Part shown: in pieces, positions 1 to 5,563 of the stretch
Layout: each line of letters starts with the position of its first letter
How positions within the stretch are numbered: the stretch's first letter is position 1
Assembly (NCBI GenBank): GCA_910595855.1
Contig: CAJVCJ010000081.1
Coordinates: forward strand, 1-7,390
From: Candidatus Thioglobus vulcanius
GTDB taxonomy: Bacteria; Pseudomonadota; Gammaproteobacteria; PS1; Pseudothioglobaceae
DNA length: 7,390 bases
Reading direction: 5' to 3'
Notes under the pieces: generated by a model
Databases searched by the model: none
The model's input: the letters and a program-made list of their open reading frames with translations, nothing else
Told to the model about the DNA's origin: nothing
Made by a program: the position numbers and the translations under genes

Positions 1-294
1 ATGCATGGCAATATTAAAGCACTTGAGTATGCAATTGATCTTGGGTTAACTCATTATGTGCCTGGTCATGGCCCATCGGGCGATGCTAACAATGCAGTTA
101 AACCATTTTTGGATTACTTGATCATTATCAAAGAAGAAACTGCAAAAGGCTACGAAGAAGATTTGGCTGATTATGAAATCAAGCCATTTGCCGATAAGCG
201 CTTAGCTGATTATCGTGATTGGCATGGCTATGATGCCCAATTGGGTAAGCATATTAACAAAATGTTGCTAGAGATTGAAGCGTTAGATATTTAA
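1..294 (+). CDS. MBL-fold metallo-hydrolase, C-terminal part (5' end outside window)
   Basis: This is the last 97 codons of a metallo-beta-lactamase-fold hydrolase ending in TAA. The diagnostic stretch is HYVPGHGPSGD (residues 18-28 of the visible part). Its PGHG histidine is the late metal ligand of the MBL fold, and the following helix-rich tail is typical of the SoxH-like and glyoxalase-II-like branches. The usual HxHxDH metal motif and the rest of the fold would lie upstream, so the ATG at position 1 is almost certainly an internal methionine rather than the start. The substrate cannot be told from this fragment. Members of this branch act on thioesters or are linked to sulfur or quinoprotein pathways, but choosing among these would be a guess. 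No signal peptide can be judged. The gene is followed 20 bp downstream by a strong terminator, so it is the last gene of its transcript. Confidence 0.8.
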   Translation: MHGNIKALEYAIDLGLTHYVPGHGPSGDANNAVKPFLDYLIIIKEETAKGYEEDLADYEIKPFADKRLADYRDWHGYDAQLGKHINKMLLEIEALDI

Positions 295-314
295 ATATCT
301 ATCAATTTCAAACT

Positions 315-344
315 AAAAATGACGGCCAATAGGTCGTCATTTTT
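315..344 (+). terminator. Rho-independent terminator, probably bidirectional
   Basis: The arms AAAAATGACG (315-324) and CGTCATTTTT (335-344) are perfectly complementary. The stem extends inward by a G-U and two G-C pairs to an AATA loop, giving a 13-bp hairpin. On the plus strand it runs into nine T's (340-348), which suits the hydrolase gene ending at 294. On the minus strand it is followed by a shorter T run, so it can also stop transcripts coming from leuB/glutaredoxin through the pseudogene. Confidence 0.9.
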
Positions 345-370
345 TTTTGCTTAAGAAAAATCCTCACACA

Positions 371-562
371 CTATTTTTTAAAATGAAATTTTAGCAAGCT
401 AAGATTATGTGGAAGCGCGAGAAATCTGGCAGCGAATATCACAGTCGCTGCTATCACTGCACTGATAGTAACGCCCACGCCATCATAAACTAGCGCAATA
501 AAATCCAAAGACCTTAGTCATGAAGCTGTTGCGTATATTTTATAACGTAGAAGCGGTAAAAA
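371..562 (-). pseudogene. Remnant of a TRIC/UPF0126 (YicG-like) membrane protein
   Basis: Reading the minus strand in one frame from about 562 to the TAG at 371-373 gives a recognisable C-terminal third of a UPF0126/TRIC-family protein, an inner-membrane family with three-helix repeats related to trimeric cation channels. Visible pieces are PLLRYKIYATAS, which matches the family's 'PLxLRxEIYATAxLxGxL' segment, then a hydrophobic helix (GVTISAVIAATVIFAARF). The end, RFLALPHNLSLLKFHFKK, resembles the usual 'RLLALRxNWSLPKF' tail. An in-frame TGA at 518-520 interrupts the reading frame between the first two pieces. The upstream two thirds of a roughly 200-residue protein are absent, because the glutaredoxin gene begins immediately at 564. 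No start codon with an SD precedes the fragment. The truncation plus stop indicate a dead gene left by a deletion. The family assignment rests on remembered consensus, not on a search. Confidence 0.7.
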
Positions 563-563
563 C

Positions 564-812
564 CTAACCCTTGGAGTCGAAGAAGCCATCCATGTGAAGC
601 TCTGTTAAGTCACTAAACCCGCCAATATGCTTACCATCAATTGTAAGTTGTGGCACCATACGTGCGCCATTGGTTACCTTAACAAACTCAGCCATAACGG
701 CACGATCTTCGTCAATCATTTTTTGTTCAAAAGGCAGGTTCCACTTATTTAGTAATTCTTTGGTTTTAACGCAAATTGGGCAGGTGTTGGTTGAGTAAAC
801 GACGATATCCAT
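564..812 (-). CDS. Glutaredoxin (small, CPIC active site)
   Basis: This is an 82-residue cytosolic thioredoxin-fold protein, the normal length for a one-domain glutaredoxin. The dithiol active site is CPIC at residues 11-14. The cis-proline loop is RMVPQ (Pro54), and IGGFSDL (63-69) is the glutathione-binding GG motif, which together identify the glutaredoxin fold rather than thioredoxin. It would reduce disulfides or deglutathionylate proteins using glutathione. CPIC in place of the common CPYC leaves the exact client (ribonucleotide reductase, peroxiredoxin, others) open. The ATG lies one base after the leuB stop codon, and its SD (AAAGG, six bases upstream of the ATG) lies inside the last codons of leuB, so the two genes are probably translationally coupled in one transcript. 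Downstream lies only the TRIC-family remnant and then the terminator at 315-344. Confidence 0.9.
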   Translation of the reverse strand: MDIVVYSTNTCPICVKTKELLNKWNLPFEQKMIDEDRAVMAEFVKVTNGARMVPQLTIDGKHIGGFSDLTELHMDGFFDSKG

Positions 813-813
813 A

Positions 814-1887
814 CTAAGCCTTTAGCGCTTCAACGACTAGATCACCAATCTGACTAGTGCCAACAACGGTATCGCCTTCGTTAGCAATATCTGCAGTTCG
901 GTAGCCTTGATCTAACACTGTATTAACCGCTGCATCAATTTTGTCAGCTAAGGCGATTTGATTAAGTGAATAGCGCAACATCATAGAAACAGACAAGATA
1001 GTTGCCAATGGATTGGCAATATCTTTACCTGCAATGTCTGGTGCAGAACCATGGATCGGCTCGTACATGCCAAAGCCATCTTTGTTTAATGAGGCTGATG
1101 GCAACATGCCAATAGACCCAGTTAGCATCGCTGCACAATCAGACAATACATCACCAAATAAATTTGAGGTTACCATGACGTCAAATTGCTTTGGCGCCTT
1201 AACCAATTGCATGGCTGCATTGTCCACATACATATGAGAAAGTTCAACATCTGGATAGTCTTTAGCCACCTCTTCCATTACTTCGCGCCATAATTCACAT
1301 ACTTCTAACACATTGGCCTTGTCGACTGAACAAACGCGATTGTTGCGCTTTTGTGCAATTTTGAATGCTGAATGGCCAATACGTCTGATCTCAGACTCGT
1401 AATAAGTGGCTGTATTAAAGCCGTAACGCTCGCCATTTTTTTGCTCAATGCCTCGTGGCTGTCCAAAATAAATACCGGCTACAAGCTCACGAACAATCAT
1501 TAAGTCTAAGCCCGAAACAACTTCTTCTTTTAGTGTCGATGCTGCTGCCAATTGTGGATACAAAATAGCTGGACGCAAATTTGAGAAAAGATCCATTTCA
1601 GAGCGTAAGCCCAATAAACCACGTTCAGGACGAAGATCGCGCTCTAGCGTTTCCCACTGATAACCACCAACAGCGCCAAGTAAAATAGAATCACATTCAC
1701 GTGCCGCATCTAATGTGGCTTGTGGCAGTGGTGAGCCAGTCTTGTCATAAGCAGTACCACCAATTAGGCCGTGCACTAACTCCATGTCTAAATTATCATT
1801 TTGATTAAGATGATCAATCACCTTTAATGCTTGATCGACAATTTCCTGACCAATACCATCACCTGGCAATATTAATACTTTAGACAT
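814..1887 (-). CDS. leuB: 3-isopropylmalate dehydrogenase
   Basis: This cytosolic NAD-dependent enzyme oxidatively decarboxylates 3-isopropylmalate to 2-oxoisocaproate, the third committed step of leucine synthesis. It has 357 residues, the usual LeuB length. The N-terminal LPGDGIGQE (7-15) is the family opening. Expected substrate residues are present: Arg95, Arg105 (NLRP), Arg133 (VRE), Tyr140, Lys190 (VDKANVL) and Asp222 (YVDNAAMQ). The metal aspartates are Asp246 and Asp250 (LFGDVLSD). GSAPDIAGKDIANP (280-293) is the nucleotide-binding loop. The segment normally reading RELTGGIYFG here reads RELVAGIYFG. The ATG has an AAAGGA SD seven bases upstream. The gene is not beside leuC/leuD here. 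It sits between rubredoxin (40 bp upstream, with no clear terminator between) and glutaredoxin (1 bp downstream), which suggests co-transcription with these redox genes. Confidence 0.97.
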   Translation of the reverse strand: MSKVLILPGDGIGQEIVDQALKVIDHLNQNDNLDMELVHGLIGGTAYDKTGSPLPQATLDAARECDSILLGAVGGYQWETLERDLRPERGLLGLRSEMDLFSNLRPAILYPQLAAASTLKEEVVSGLDLMIVRELVAGIYFGQPRGIEQKNGERYGFNTATYYESEIRRIGHSAFKIAQKRNNRVCSVDKANVLEVCELWREVMEEVAKDYPDVELSHMYVDNAAMQLVKAPKQFDVMVTSNLFGDVLSDCAAMLTGSIGMLPSASLNKDGFGMYEPIHGSAPDIAGKDIANPLATILSVSMMLRYSLNQIALADKIDAAVNTVLDQGYRTADIANEGDTVVGTSQIGDLVVEALKA

Positions 1888-1927
1888 GCTTATTCCTTTT
1901 GTTTAAATCTTAAAAAGAGATATTTTA

Positions 1928-2092
1928 CTAGATTTCAACCATTTCAAATTGATCCTTAGTAACGCCACAATCAGGGCACACCCAATCTTCAGGTACGTCA
2001 TCCCATTTTGTGCCTGGCTCAATGCCTTCTTTTGGTGAGCCAGCTGCTTCATCATAGATCCAACCACATACCATACATTTATATGTTTTCAT
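1928..2092 (-). CDS. Rubredoxin
   Basis: This 54-residue protein begins MKTYKCMVCGWIYDEAAG and ends EMVEI. The four iron ligands are visible as CMVCG (Cys6, Cys9) and CPDCG (Cys39, Cys42). Between them lie the aromatic and acidic positions typical of rubredoxins (WIYDEAAG, GTKWDDVPEDWVCPDCG). It is a cytosolic one-iron electron carrier of normal size. The ATG is preceded by AAAGGA with a spacing of 8 bases. It lies between peroxiredoxin (upstream, across the hairpin at 2122-2146) and leuB (downstream). I could not find a convincing promoter of its own in the 30 bp after the hairpin, so it may depend on readthrough from the peroxiredoxin gene. Its electron partner is not shown by the sequence. 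Peroxide or oxygen reduction beside a peroxiredoxin is a reasonable guess. Confidence 0.96.
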   Translation of the reverse strand: MKTYKCMVCGWIYDEAAGSPKEGIEPGTKWDDVPEDWVCPDCGVTKDQFEMVEI

Positions 2093-2121
2093 TTTCTTAG
2101 TCCTTTAATTTCTTTCAATAA

Positions 2122-2146
2122 AAAAGGGAGCTATAAACTCCCTTTT
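2122..2146 (-). terminator. Rho-independent terminator after the peroxiredoxin gene
   Basis: A perfect 9-bp stem pairs AAAAGGGAG (2122-2130) with CTCCCTTTT (2138-2146) around a 7-base loop. Read on the minus strand, the stem is followed by a run of T's, as expected for a terminator 18 bp beyond the peroxiredoxin stop codon. The plus-strand side lacks a comparable T run. It probably attenuates rather than fully blocks transcription into rubredoxin, since rubredoxin has no obvious promoter of its own. Confidence 0.85.
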
Positions 2147-2164
2147 GCAAACTGAACTTGCTAC

Positions 2165-2764
2165 TTACAGATCATCGCCGTGCTTTGATAAGTAATCAGC
2201 CACGCCTTCTGGCGTATCTTTCATGCCTTCATCACCTTTGTTCCAGCCAGCAGGGCAAACTTCGCCATGCGTTGTGTGAAAATCAAGTGCATCAACCATA
2301 CGTAACATTTCATCAACGTTACGACCTAATGGAAGATCGTTAACCACTTGATGACGAACAACAAAGTCTTCATCAATTAAGAACGATGCACGTAGTGCAA
2401 TTCCTGCTGGATGAACAATGCCGTAAGCTTCCATGATTGAATGATTAACATCAGCTACTAATGGAAAATCAACTGCACCCAAGCCACCGTCATCTACTGA
2501 CGTGTTACGCCATGCATTGTGAGTAAATTGTGAATCAACTGAAACACCAACCACTTCACAGCCTTTTTCAGCAAATTGCGCTACACGATGATGGTGCGCT
2601 AAAATTTCAGAAGGACAAACAAAAGTAAAGTCTAATGGATAGAAGAACAACATGATCTTCTTACCTTTAAGGCTAGATAATGAAAAATTATCAACAATAG
2701 TGCCATCCGCTAGGACTGCTGCTGAAGTAAAGTCTGGTGCCTCTTGAGTTACTAATACGCTCAT
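2165..2764 (-). CDS. Typical 2-Cys peroxiredoxin (AhpC/Prx1 family)
   Basis: This 199-residue cytosolic thiol peroxidase reduces hydrogen peroxide and organic hydroperoxides. The peroxidatic cysteine is Cys50 in FYPLDFTFVCPSE, and the resolving cysteine is Cys170 in HGEVCPAGW. Together these define the Prx1/AhpC typical 2-Cys class, which forms head-to-tail dimers and decamers. Other family marks are Arg126 (ALRASFLID) and VNDLPLGRNVDE (141-152). A GGLG loop is present at 93-96, while the C-terminal position usually written YF reads YL (191-192). The start is taken as the ATG at 2764 because GGAG lies just upstream with a suitable spacing. A TTG four codons earlier would put that SD inside the gene. 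A terminator follows the stop codon. Its reductant could be thioredoxin, or the neighbouring rubredoxin or glutaredoxin; the sequence does not decide. Confidence 0.97.
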   Translation of the reverse strand: MSVLVTQEAPDFTSAAVLADGTIVDNFSLSSLKGKKIMLFFYPLDFTFVCPSEILAHHHRVAQFAEKGCEVVGVSVDSQFTHNAWRNTSVDDGGLGAVDFPLVADVNHSIMEAYGIVHPAGIALRASFLIDEDFVVRHQVVNDLPLGRNVDEMLRMVDALDFHTTHGEVCPAGWNKGDEGMKDTPEGVADYLSKHGDDL

Positions 2765-2797
2765 TTTTATCTCCAAATTTTAATATTAAAAAAGATG

Positions 2798-2803
2798 ATT
2801 ATA
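2798..2803 (-). promoter_or_regulatory. Probable -10 element of the peroxiredoxin promoter
   Basis: Read on the minus strand this is a perfect TATAAT, placed so that transcription would start about 25-30 bases before the peroxiredoxin ATG. No good -35 hexamer is found 16-18 bases further upstream (the positions read AGATTT or similar), so the promoter may depend on an activator. I could not recognise a specific regulator site with confidence. Confidence 0.55.
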
Positions 2804-2848
2804 CAACGCCAACACTTAGTAAATCTTATAAAAAATAGGGGTTTATAG

Positions 2849-2876
2849 TTGACAAGGTGGAATATCCATCGATACT
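2849..2876 (+). promoter_or_regulatory. Probable cysS promoter
   Basis: A perfect -35 hexamer TTGACA (2849-2854) is followed after 16 bases by GATACT (2871-2876), a 4-of-6 match to TATAAT. Transcription would start near 2882-2884, leaving a leader of only about 10 bases before the cysS ATG. A small palindrome, TGGA-ATA-TCCA (2858-2868), lies in the spacer and could be an operator or chance. Confidence 0.55.
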
Positions 2877-2892
2877 GACGTAAAATGCGCTT

Positions 2893-4281
2893 ATGCTTAA
2901 AATCTACAACACACTTAGTAAACAAAAAGAAGTCTTTCATCCGATTGATCCTGACAAAATTGGTATTTATGTCTGTGGCATGACTGTCTATGATTATTGC
3001 CATATGGGACATGCGCGCGTGTTGGTAATGTTTGATGTCATTACTCGCCATTTACGTCGTAGCTTTCCTAAAGTTGAGTATGTGCGTAATATTACTGATA
3101 TTGACGACAAAATCATTGCACGTGCGATTGAAAATAAAGAAGATATTTACAGCCTAACTAATCGGTTTATCGATGCTATGCATGAAGATGAGCGTGCACT
3201 AGGTGTGCTTGAGCCAGACATAGAGCCTCGCGCTACGGATGCAATGGATCAGATGTTTTATATGATCAAGTCATTAATTGAAAAAGGCATTGCCTATCAA
3301 GCCAAAAATGGTGATGTGTATTACTCAGTTCGCAAATTTGAAGGTTACGGCAAGCTTAGTGGTAAAAACCTAGATGATCTAGAAGCAGGCGCGAGAGTGG
3401 ATGTTAACTCTGATAAAAAAGATCCGCTTGATTTTGTATTATGGAAGATGGCCAAAATAGATGAGCCTAGTTGGGAATCGCCTTGGGGCAATGGTCGACC
3501 GGGCTGGCACATTGAGTGTTCTGCCATGTCAACTCATCACCTGGGCAATCATTTTGATATTCACGGTGGTGGCATGGATTTATCATTCCCTCATCATGAA
3601 AATGAAATTGCCCAATCTGAAGGTGCTAACGGCTGTACGTTTGTAAACACTTGGATGCACGTTGGATTTGTTAATATTAACGATGAAAAAATGAGTAAAT
3701 CTCTAAATAATTTTTTTACCATTCGTGGTGTTTTAGAAAATTATGACGGTGAGACTTTGCGCTATTTTATTATGAGCTCGCATTATCGCTCACCACTAAA
3801 TTTTTCAGATGACAACCTTAACTTAGCCAAAACTTCATTGACGCGACTCTACACAGCCATTCGTGGCTTGAGTGCAAGCCATGCAGCAACAAACGAAGTA
3901 TCTCAACGCTTTGATTTTGAAACCAAATTTAACGAAGCGCTAGATGATGATTTTAATACGCCAATCGCCCTAAGTATTTTATTCGAACTGGCAAAATTGA
4001 TTAATTCTGAACGTGATAAAGACATTGATCAAACAAACGCTTTAGCACAACTGCTCATTAAGTTGGGTAGTTATATTGGTATTCTACAAATGGATGCAGA
4101 CACTTTTCTTAAGCAAGGCGTGGATTTAGATGATGAAGCCATTGATGCAAAAATCAAACAGCGTGACGAAGCCAAAGCTGAAAAGAACTTTGCTTTGTCT
4201 GATCAGATACGTGACGAGCTAACTGAGCTTGGTATTGTTTTAGAGGATAGTTCAAATGGCACCAGCTGGCGTAGAAAATAA
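2893..4281 (+). CDS. cysS: Cysteinyl-tRNA synthetase
   Basis: This cytosolic class I aminoacyl-tRNA synthetase charges tRNA-Cys with cysteine. Its 462 residues match the bacterial norm (E. coli CysS has 461). The HIGH signature appears as HMGH at 37-40 and the KMSKS loop at 266-270. The zinc ligands that recognise the cysteine thiol are in their expected places: Cys28 (YVCGMT), Cys209 (HIECSAMS), His234 and Glu238 (FPHHENE). The rest of the catalytic domain is intact (GWHIECS, GGGMDLSFPHHENE), followed by the helical DALR-type and C-terminal region that ends in GTSWRRK. The start at 2893 gives the standard MLKIYNTL beginning. There is no Shine-Dalgarno sequence before it, and the predicted leader is very short. 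The last 26 bp overlap the following nucleotidase gene in another frame. Confidence 0.98.
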   Translation: MLKIYNTLSKQKEVFHPIDPDKIGIYVCGMTVYDYCHMGHARVLVMFDVITRHLRRSFPKVEYVRNITDIDDKIIARAIENKEDIYSLTNRFIDAMHEDERALGVLEPDIEPRATDAMDQMFYMIKSLIEKGIAYQAKNGDVYYSVRKFEGYGKLSGKNLDDLEAGARVDVNSDKKDPLDFVLWKMAKIDEPSWESPWGNGRPGWHIECSAMSTHHLGNHFDIHGGGMDLSFPHHENEIAQSEGANGCTFVNTWMHVGFVNINDEKMSKSLNNFFTIRGVLENYDGETLRYFIMSSHYRSPLNFSDDNLNLAKTSLTRLYTAIRGLSASHAATNEVSQRFDFETKFNEALDDDFNTPIALSILFELAKLINSERDKDIDQTNALAQLLIKLGSYIGILQMDADTFLKQGVDLDDEAIDAKIKQRDEAKAEKNFALSDQIRDELTELGIVLEDSSNGTSWRRK

Positions 4282-4945
4282 CATCGACTGGGCATCTATT
4301 GATACCATCCTATTAGACATGGATGGCACCTTACTAGATCTTAATTTTGATTTACACTTTTGGATGGAATATTTACCTTTGGTGTATGCCAATAAACATA
4401 ACCTCAGCCATCAACAATCTAAAGATAAAATTTATCCAATTTTGCGTGCTGAAGAAGGCAAGCTACATTGGTACTGCTTAGACTATTGGCAAAAGATATT
4501 TGAGTTGGATATTGTCAGACTCAAAGAAGATGTATCACATCTGATTCAAATACATCCATTTGTGCTGGAGTTCTTAACTCAAGCTAAACTACATAATAAG
4601 CGCATTTACTTGGTCACCAATGCTCATAGAAAAACTCTAAAACTAAAAATGCGTGTTACTAATTTAGAGCAATATTTTGATGGCATTATTTCCTCACATG
4701 ATTACAACACTCCTAAAGAAGATCAAGCATTTTGGCAACAATTAACCACTGCTATCAATCTTGATAAACAAAAGAGTGTTTTCTTTGATGATTCAAAAGC
4801 GGTGCTTAATTCTGCTAAAGAGTTTGGCATTGGCACTATTGTTGCAATCAATAAGCCAAGCTCTAAGATTGATACAAAGCATGTTGAAGGGTTTGTTAAT
4901 ATTGAAACCTTTGAGCACATGTTGCCGGTCAAACCGCACGCATAA
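4256..4945 (+). CDS. yrfG: HAD-family nucleotidase, YrfG-like (GMP/IMP 5'-nucleotidase)
   Basis: This 229-residue cytosolic phosphatase of the haloacid dehalogenase superfamily has all four catalytic motifs. They are DMDGT with nucleophile Asp21 and acid/base Asp23, Thr121-Asn122 in LVTNAH, Lys154 in TPKEDQ, and Asp178-Asp179 in FFDDS. A helical cap lies between motifs I and II. Stretches such as LLDMDGTLLDL, HWYCLDYW and TNAH closely follow E. coli YrfG, which dephosphorylates GMP and IMP, so this function is inferred by family. The start at 4256 is the only ATG in frame ahead of motif I, and it has a strong SD, GAGGA (4243-4247), 8 bases upstream and inside cysS. The gene therefore overlaps cysS by 26 bp and is probably translated by coupling. 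It ends against the hairpin shared with the convergent SCP2 gene. Confidence 0.9.
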   Translation: MAPAGVENNIDWASIDTILLDMDGTLLDLNFDLHFWMEYLPLVYANKHNLSHQQSKDKIYPILRAEEGKLHWYCLDYWQKIFELDIVRLKEDVSHLIQIHPFVLEFLTQAKLHNKRIYLVTNAHRKTLKLKMRVTNLEQYFDGIISSHDYNTPKEDQAFWQQLTTAINLDKQKSVFFDDSKAVLNSAKEFGIGTIVAINKPSSKIDTKHVEGFVNIETFEHMLPVKPHA

Positions 4946-4949
4946 AAAA

Positions 4950-4968
4950 GCCCGCTCATAAAGCGGGC
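4950..4968 (-). terminator. Rho-independent terminator between convergent genes
   Basis: The arms GCCCGCT (4950-4956) and AGCGGGC (4962-4968) form a perfect GC-rich 7-bp stem around a 5-base loop. On the minus strand it is followed by six T's, making it a strong terminator for the SCP2 gene. On the plus strand it begins 4 bases after the nucleotidase stop codon but is followed only by CCTTATC, so in that direction it is weaker and may mainly protect the mRNA 3' end. Confidence 0.88.
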
Positions 4969-4993
4969 CCTTATCACTAACTAATAGTTGTGA

Positions 4994-5398
4994 TTACTCA
5001 CCACCAATGTCGGCCATTAATGCAAAACTCTTAACAAATGGTGTAGCCATGCTTGGGTTTTTGATCATTGCACCAAAATCGCCAGTCTCAAACTTCAGCT
5101 TACCCATTGTAACAGCCATGCCCATTGAAGCCATACCTAATGGCTTATCCAGCCATTTCATCCAGTTCTTTTTGTCAGCACGCATATCCCAGTCAACATT
5201 CTCACCATTGTAGTCACCTGCGCTAACGCACATGCCATTTTCAACAACAAAAACACCTGTTGGTGTGCCGTCGCCTTTATAGCCACAAGCAATAACTGAA
5301 GAAAAGTTAATTTCTGCTAGTTTGCCACTCACTTCATCAGAAGCATTCCAAGAATCTTTTAATTGATTCATCCACTCACTTGAAAATAATACTGCCAT
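4994..5398 (-). CDS. SCP2 sterol-binding domain protein
   Basis: This 134-residue soluble protein has the pattern of a single SCP-2 (sterol carrier protein 2-like) lipid-binding domain. Marks include VFVVENGMCVSAG in the central sheet, then an acidic and aromatic stretch (VDWDMRADKKNWMKWL). A Met/Gly-rich segment (GMASMGMAVTMGKLKFETGD) follows, leading into the usual 'G-x-L-K-x-x-G-D' turn before the C-terminal helix. There is no signal peptide or membrane segment, so it should be cytosolic. The ligand and role are unknown; bacterial members are thought to bind fatty acyl chains or other lipids. The ATG has a good SD (GGAG) close upstream. It is probably a single-gene unit, with a terminator immediately downstream. 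A 17-codon ORF and an inverted repeat lie directly upstream. The family call is by pattern recognition rather than by a unique motif. Confidence 0.75.
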   Translation of the reverse strand: MAVLFSSEWMNQLKDSWNASDEVSGKLAEINFSSVIACGYKGDGTPTGVFVVENGMCVSAGDYNGENVDWDMRADKKNWMKWLDKPLGMASMGMAVTMGKLKFETGDFGAMIKNPSMATPFVKSFALMADIGGE

Positions 5399-5399
5399 G

Positions 5400-5453
5400 T
5401 TAATCTCCTATTGATCGTATCTCAACAAAGTAATTTATGCCATTACTTTGCAT
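5400..5453 (-). other. Possible 17-codon leader ORF ahead of the SCP2 gene
   Basis: On the minus strand a purine-rich SD-like run (GAGAGGAGAAG) leads directly into an ATG at 5453. This opens a frame encoding MQSNGINYFVEIRSIGD and stops with TAA at 5400-5402, one base before the SCP2 ATG. The arrangement resembles a translationally coupled leader peptide. The SD-to-ATG spacing is tight, the peptide resembles nothing I know, and an ORF this short can arise by chance, so it is only a candidate. Confidence 0.25.
5426..5450 (-). repeat. Perfect 9-bp inverted repeat upstream of the SCP2 gene
   Basis: CAAAGTAAT (5426-5434) and ATTACTTTG (5442-5450) are exact reverse complements around the 7-base spacer TTATGCC. 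There is no T run in either direction suitable for termination. It lies between the predicted promoter and the SCP2 start, inside the possible leader ORF, so it could be a repressor operator or an mRNA stem-loop. Confidence 0.6.
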
Positions 5454-5526
5454 CTTCTCCTCTCGTTTATTCATTTTTGAATGGTGATATTATGACCATA
5501 AATGAAGATCAAAATTACTTATTTTT

Positions 5527-5555
5527 TTATCAAAAAAAATTTCCTAGCGTATAAT
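5527..5555 (+). promoter_or_regulatory. Promoter of the phosphoesterase gene (leaderless transcript likely)
   Basis: TTATCA (5527-5532) and a perfect TATAAT (5550-5555) are separated by exactly 17 bases within a very AT-rich stretch. Only 8 bases lie between the -10 element and the ATG at 5564. The transcript would therefore begin within about 0-4 bases of the start codon, leaving no room for an SD. Confidence 0.75.
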
Positions 5556-5563
5556 TTACAGCC

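Noticed and set aside
1..3. ATG at the window edge as the start of the first gene
   Set aside because: The visible protein starts in the middle of the MBL fold and lacks the HxHxDH metal motif, so this is an internal Met of a gene cut by the window edge.
2765..2776. TTG at 2776 as the start of the peroxiredoxin
   Set aside because: It would place the GGAG ribosome-binding site inside the coding region; the ATG at 2764 has the right SD spacing and gives the usual N-terminus.
2830..2850. Possible OxyR-type site (ATAG repeats) between peroxiredoxin and cysS
   Set aside because: Two ATAG words spaced 10 bases apart do not fit the four-part OxyR pattern and are expected by chance in AT-rich DNA.
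2885..2887. ATG at 2885 as an alternative cysS start or leader ORF
   Set aside because: It is out of frame with cysS, has no SD, and overlaps the cysS coding region without any recognisable product.
2767..3051. 94-residue minus-strand ORF across the cysS start
   Set aside because: It lies over the peroxiredoxin/cysS promoter and conserved CysS N-terminal codons; its translation resembles no protein and it has no SD. It is a shadow frame.
4723..4977. Minus-strand and second plus-strand ORFs inside the nucleotidase gene
   Set aside because: They lie antisense to or out of frame with the conserved HAD motif IV region and run into the terminator hairpin; no support as genes.
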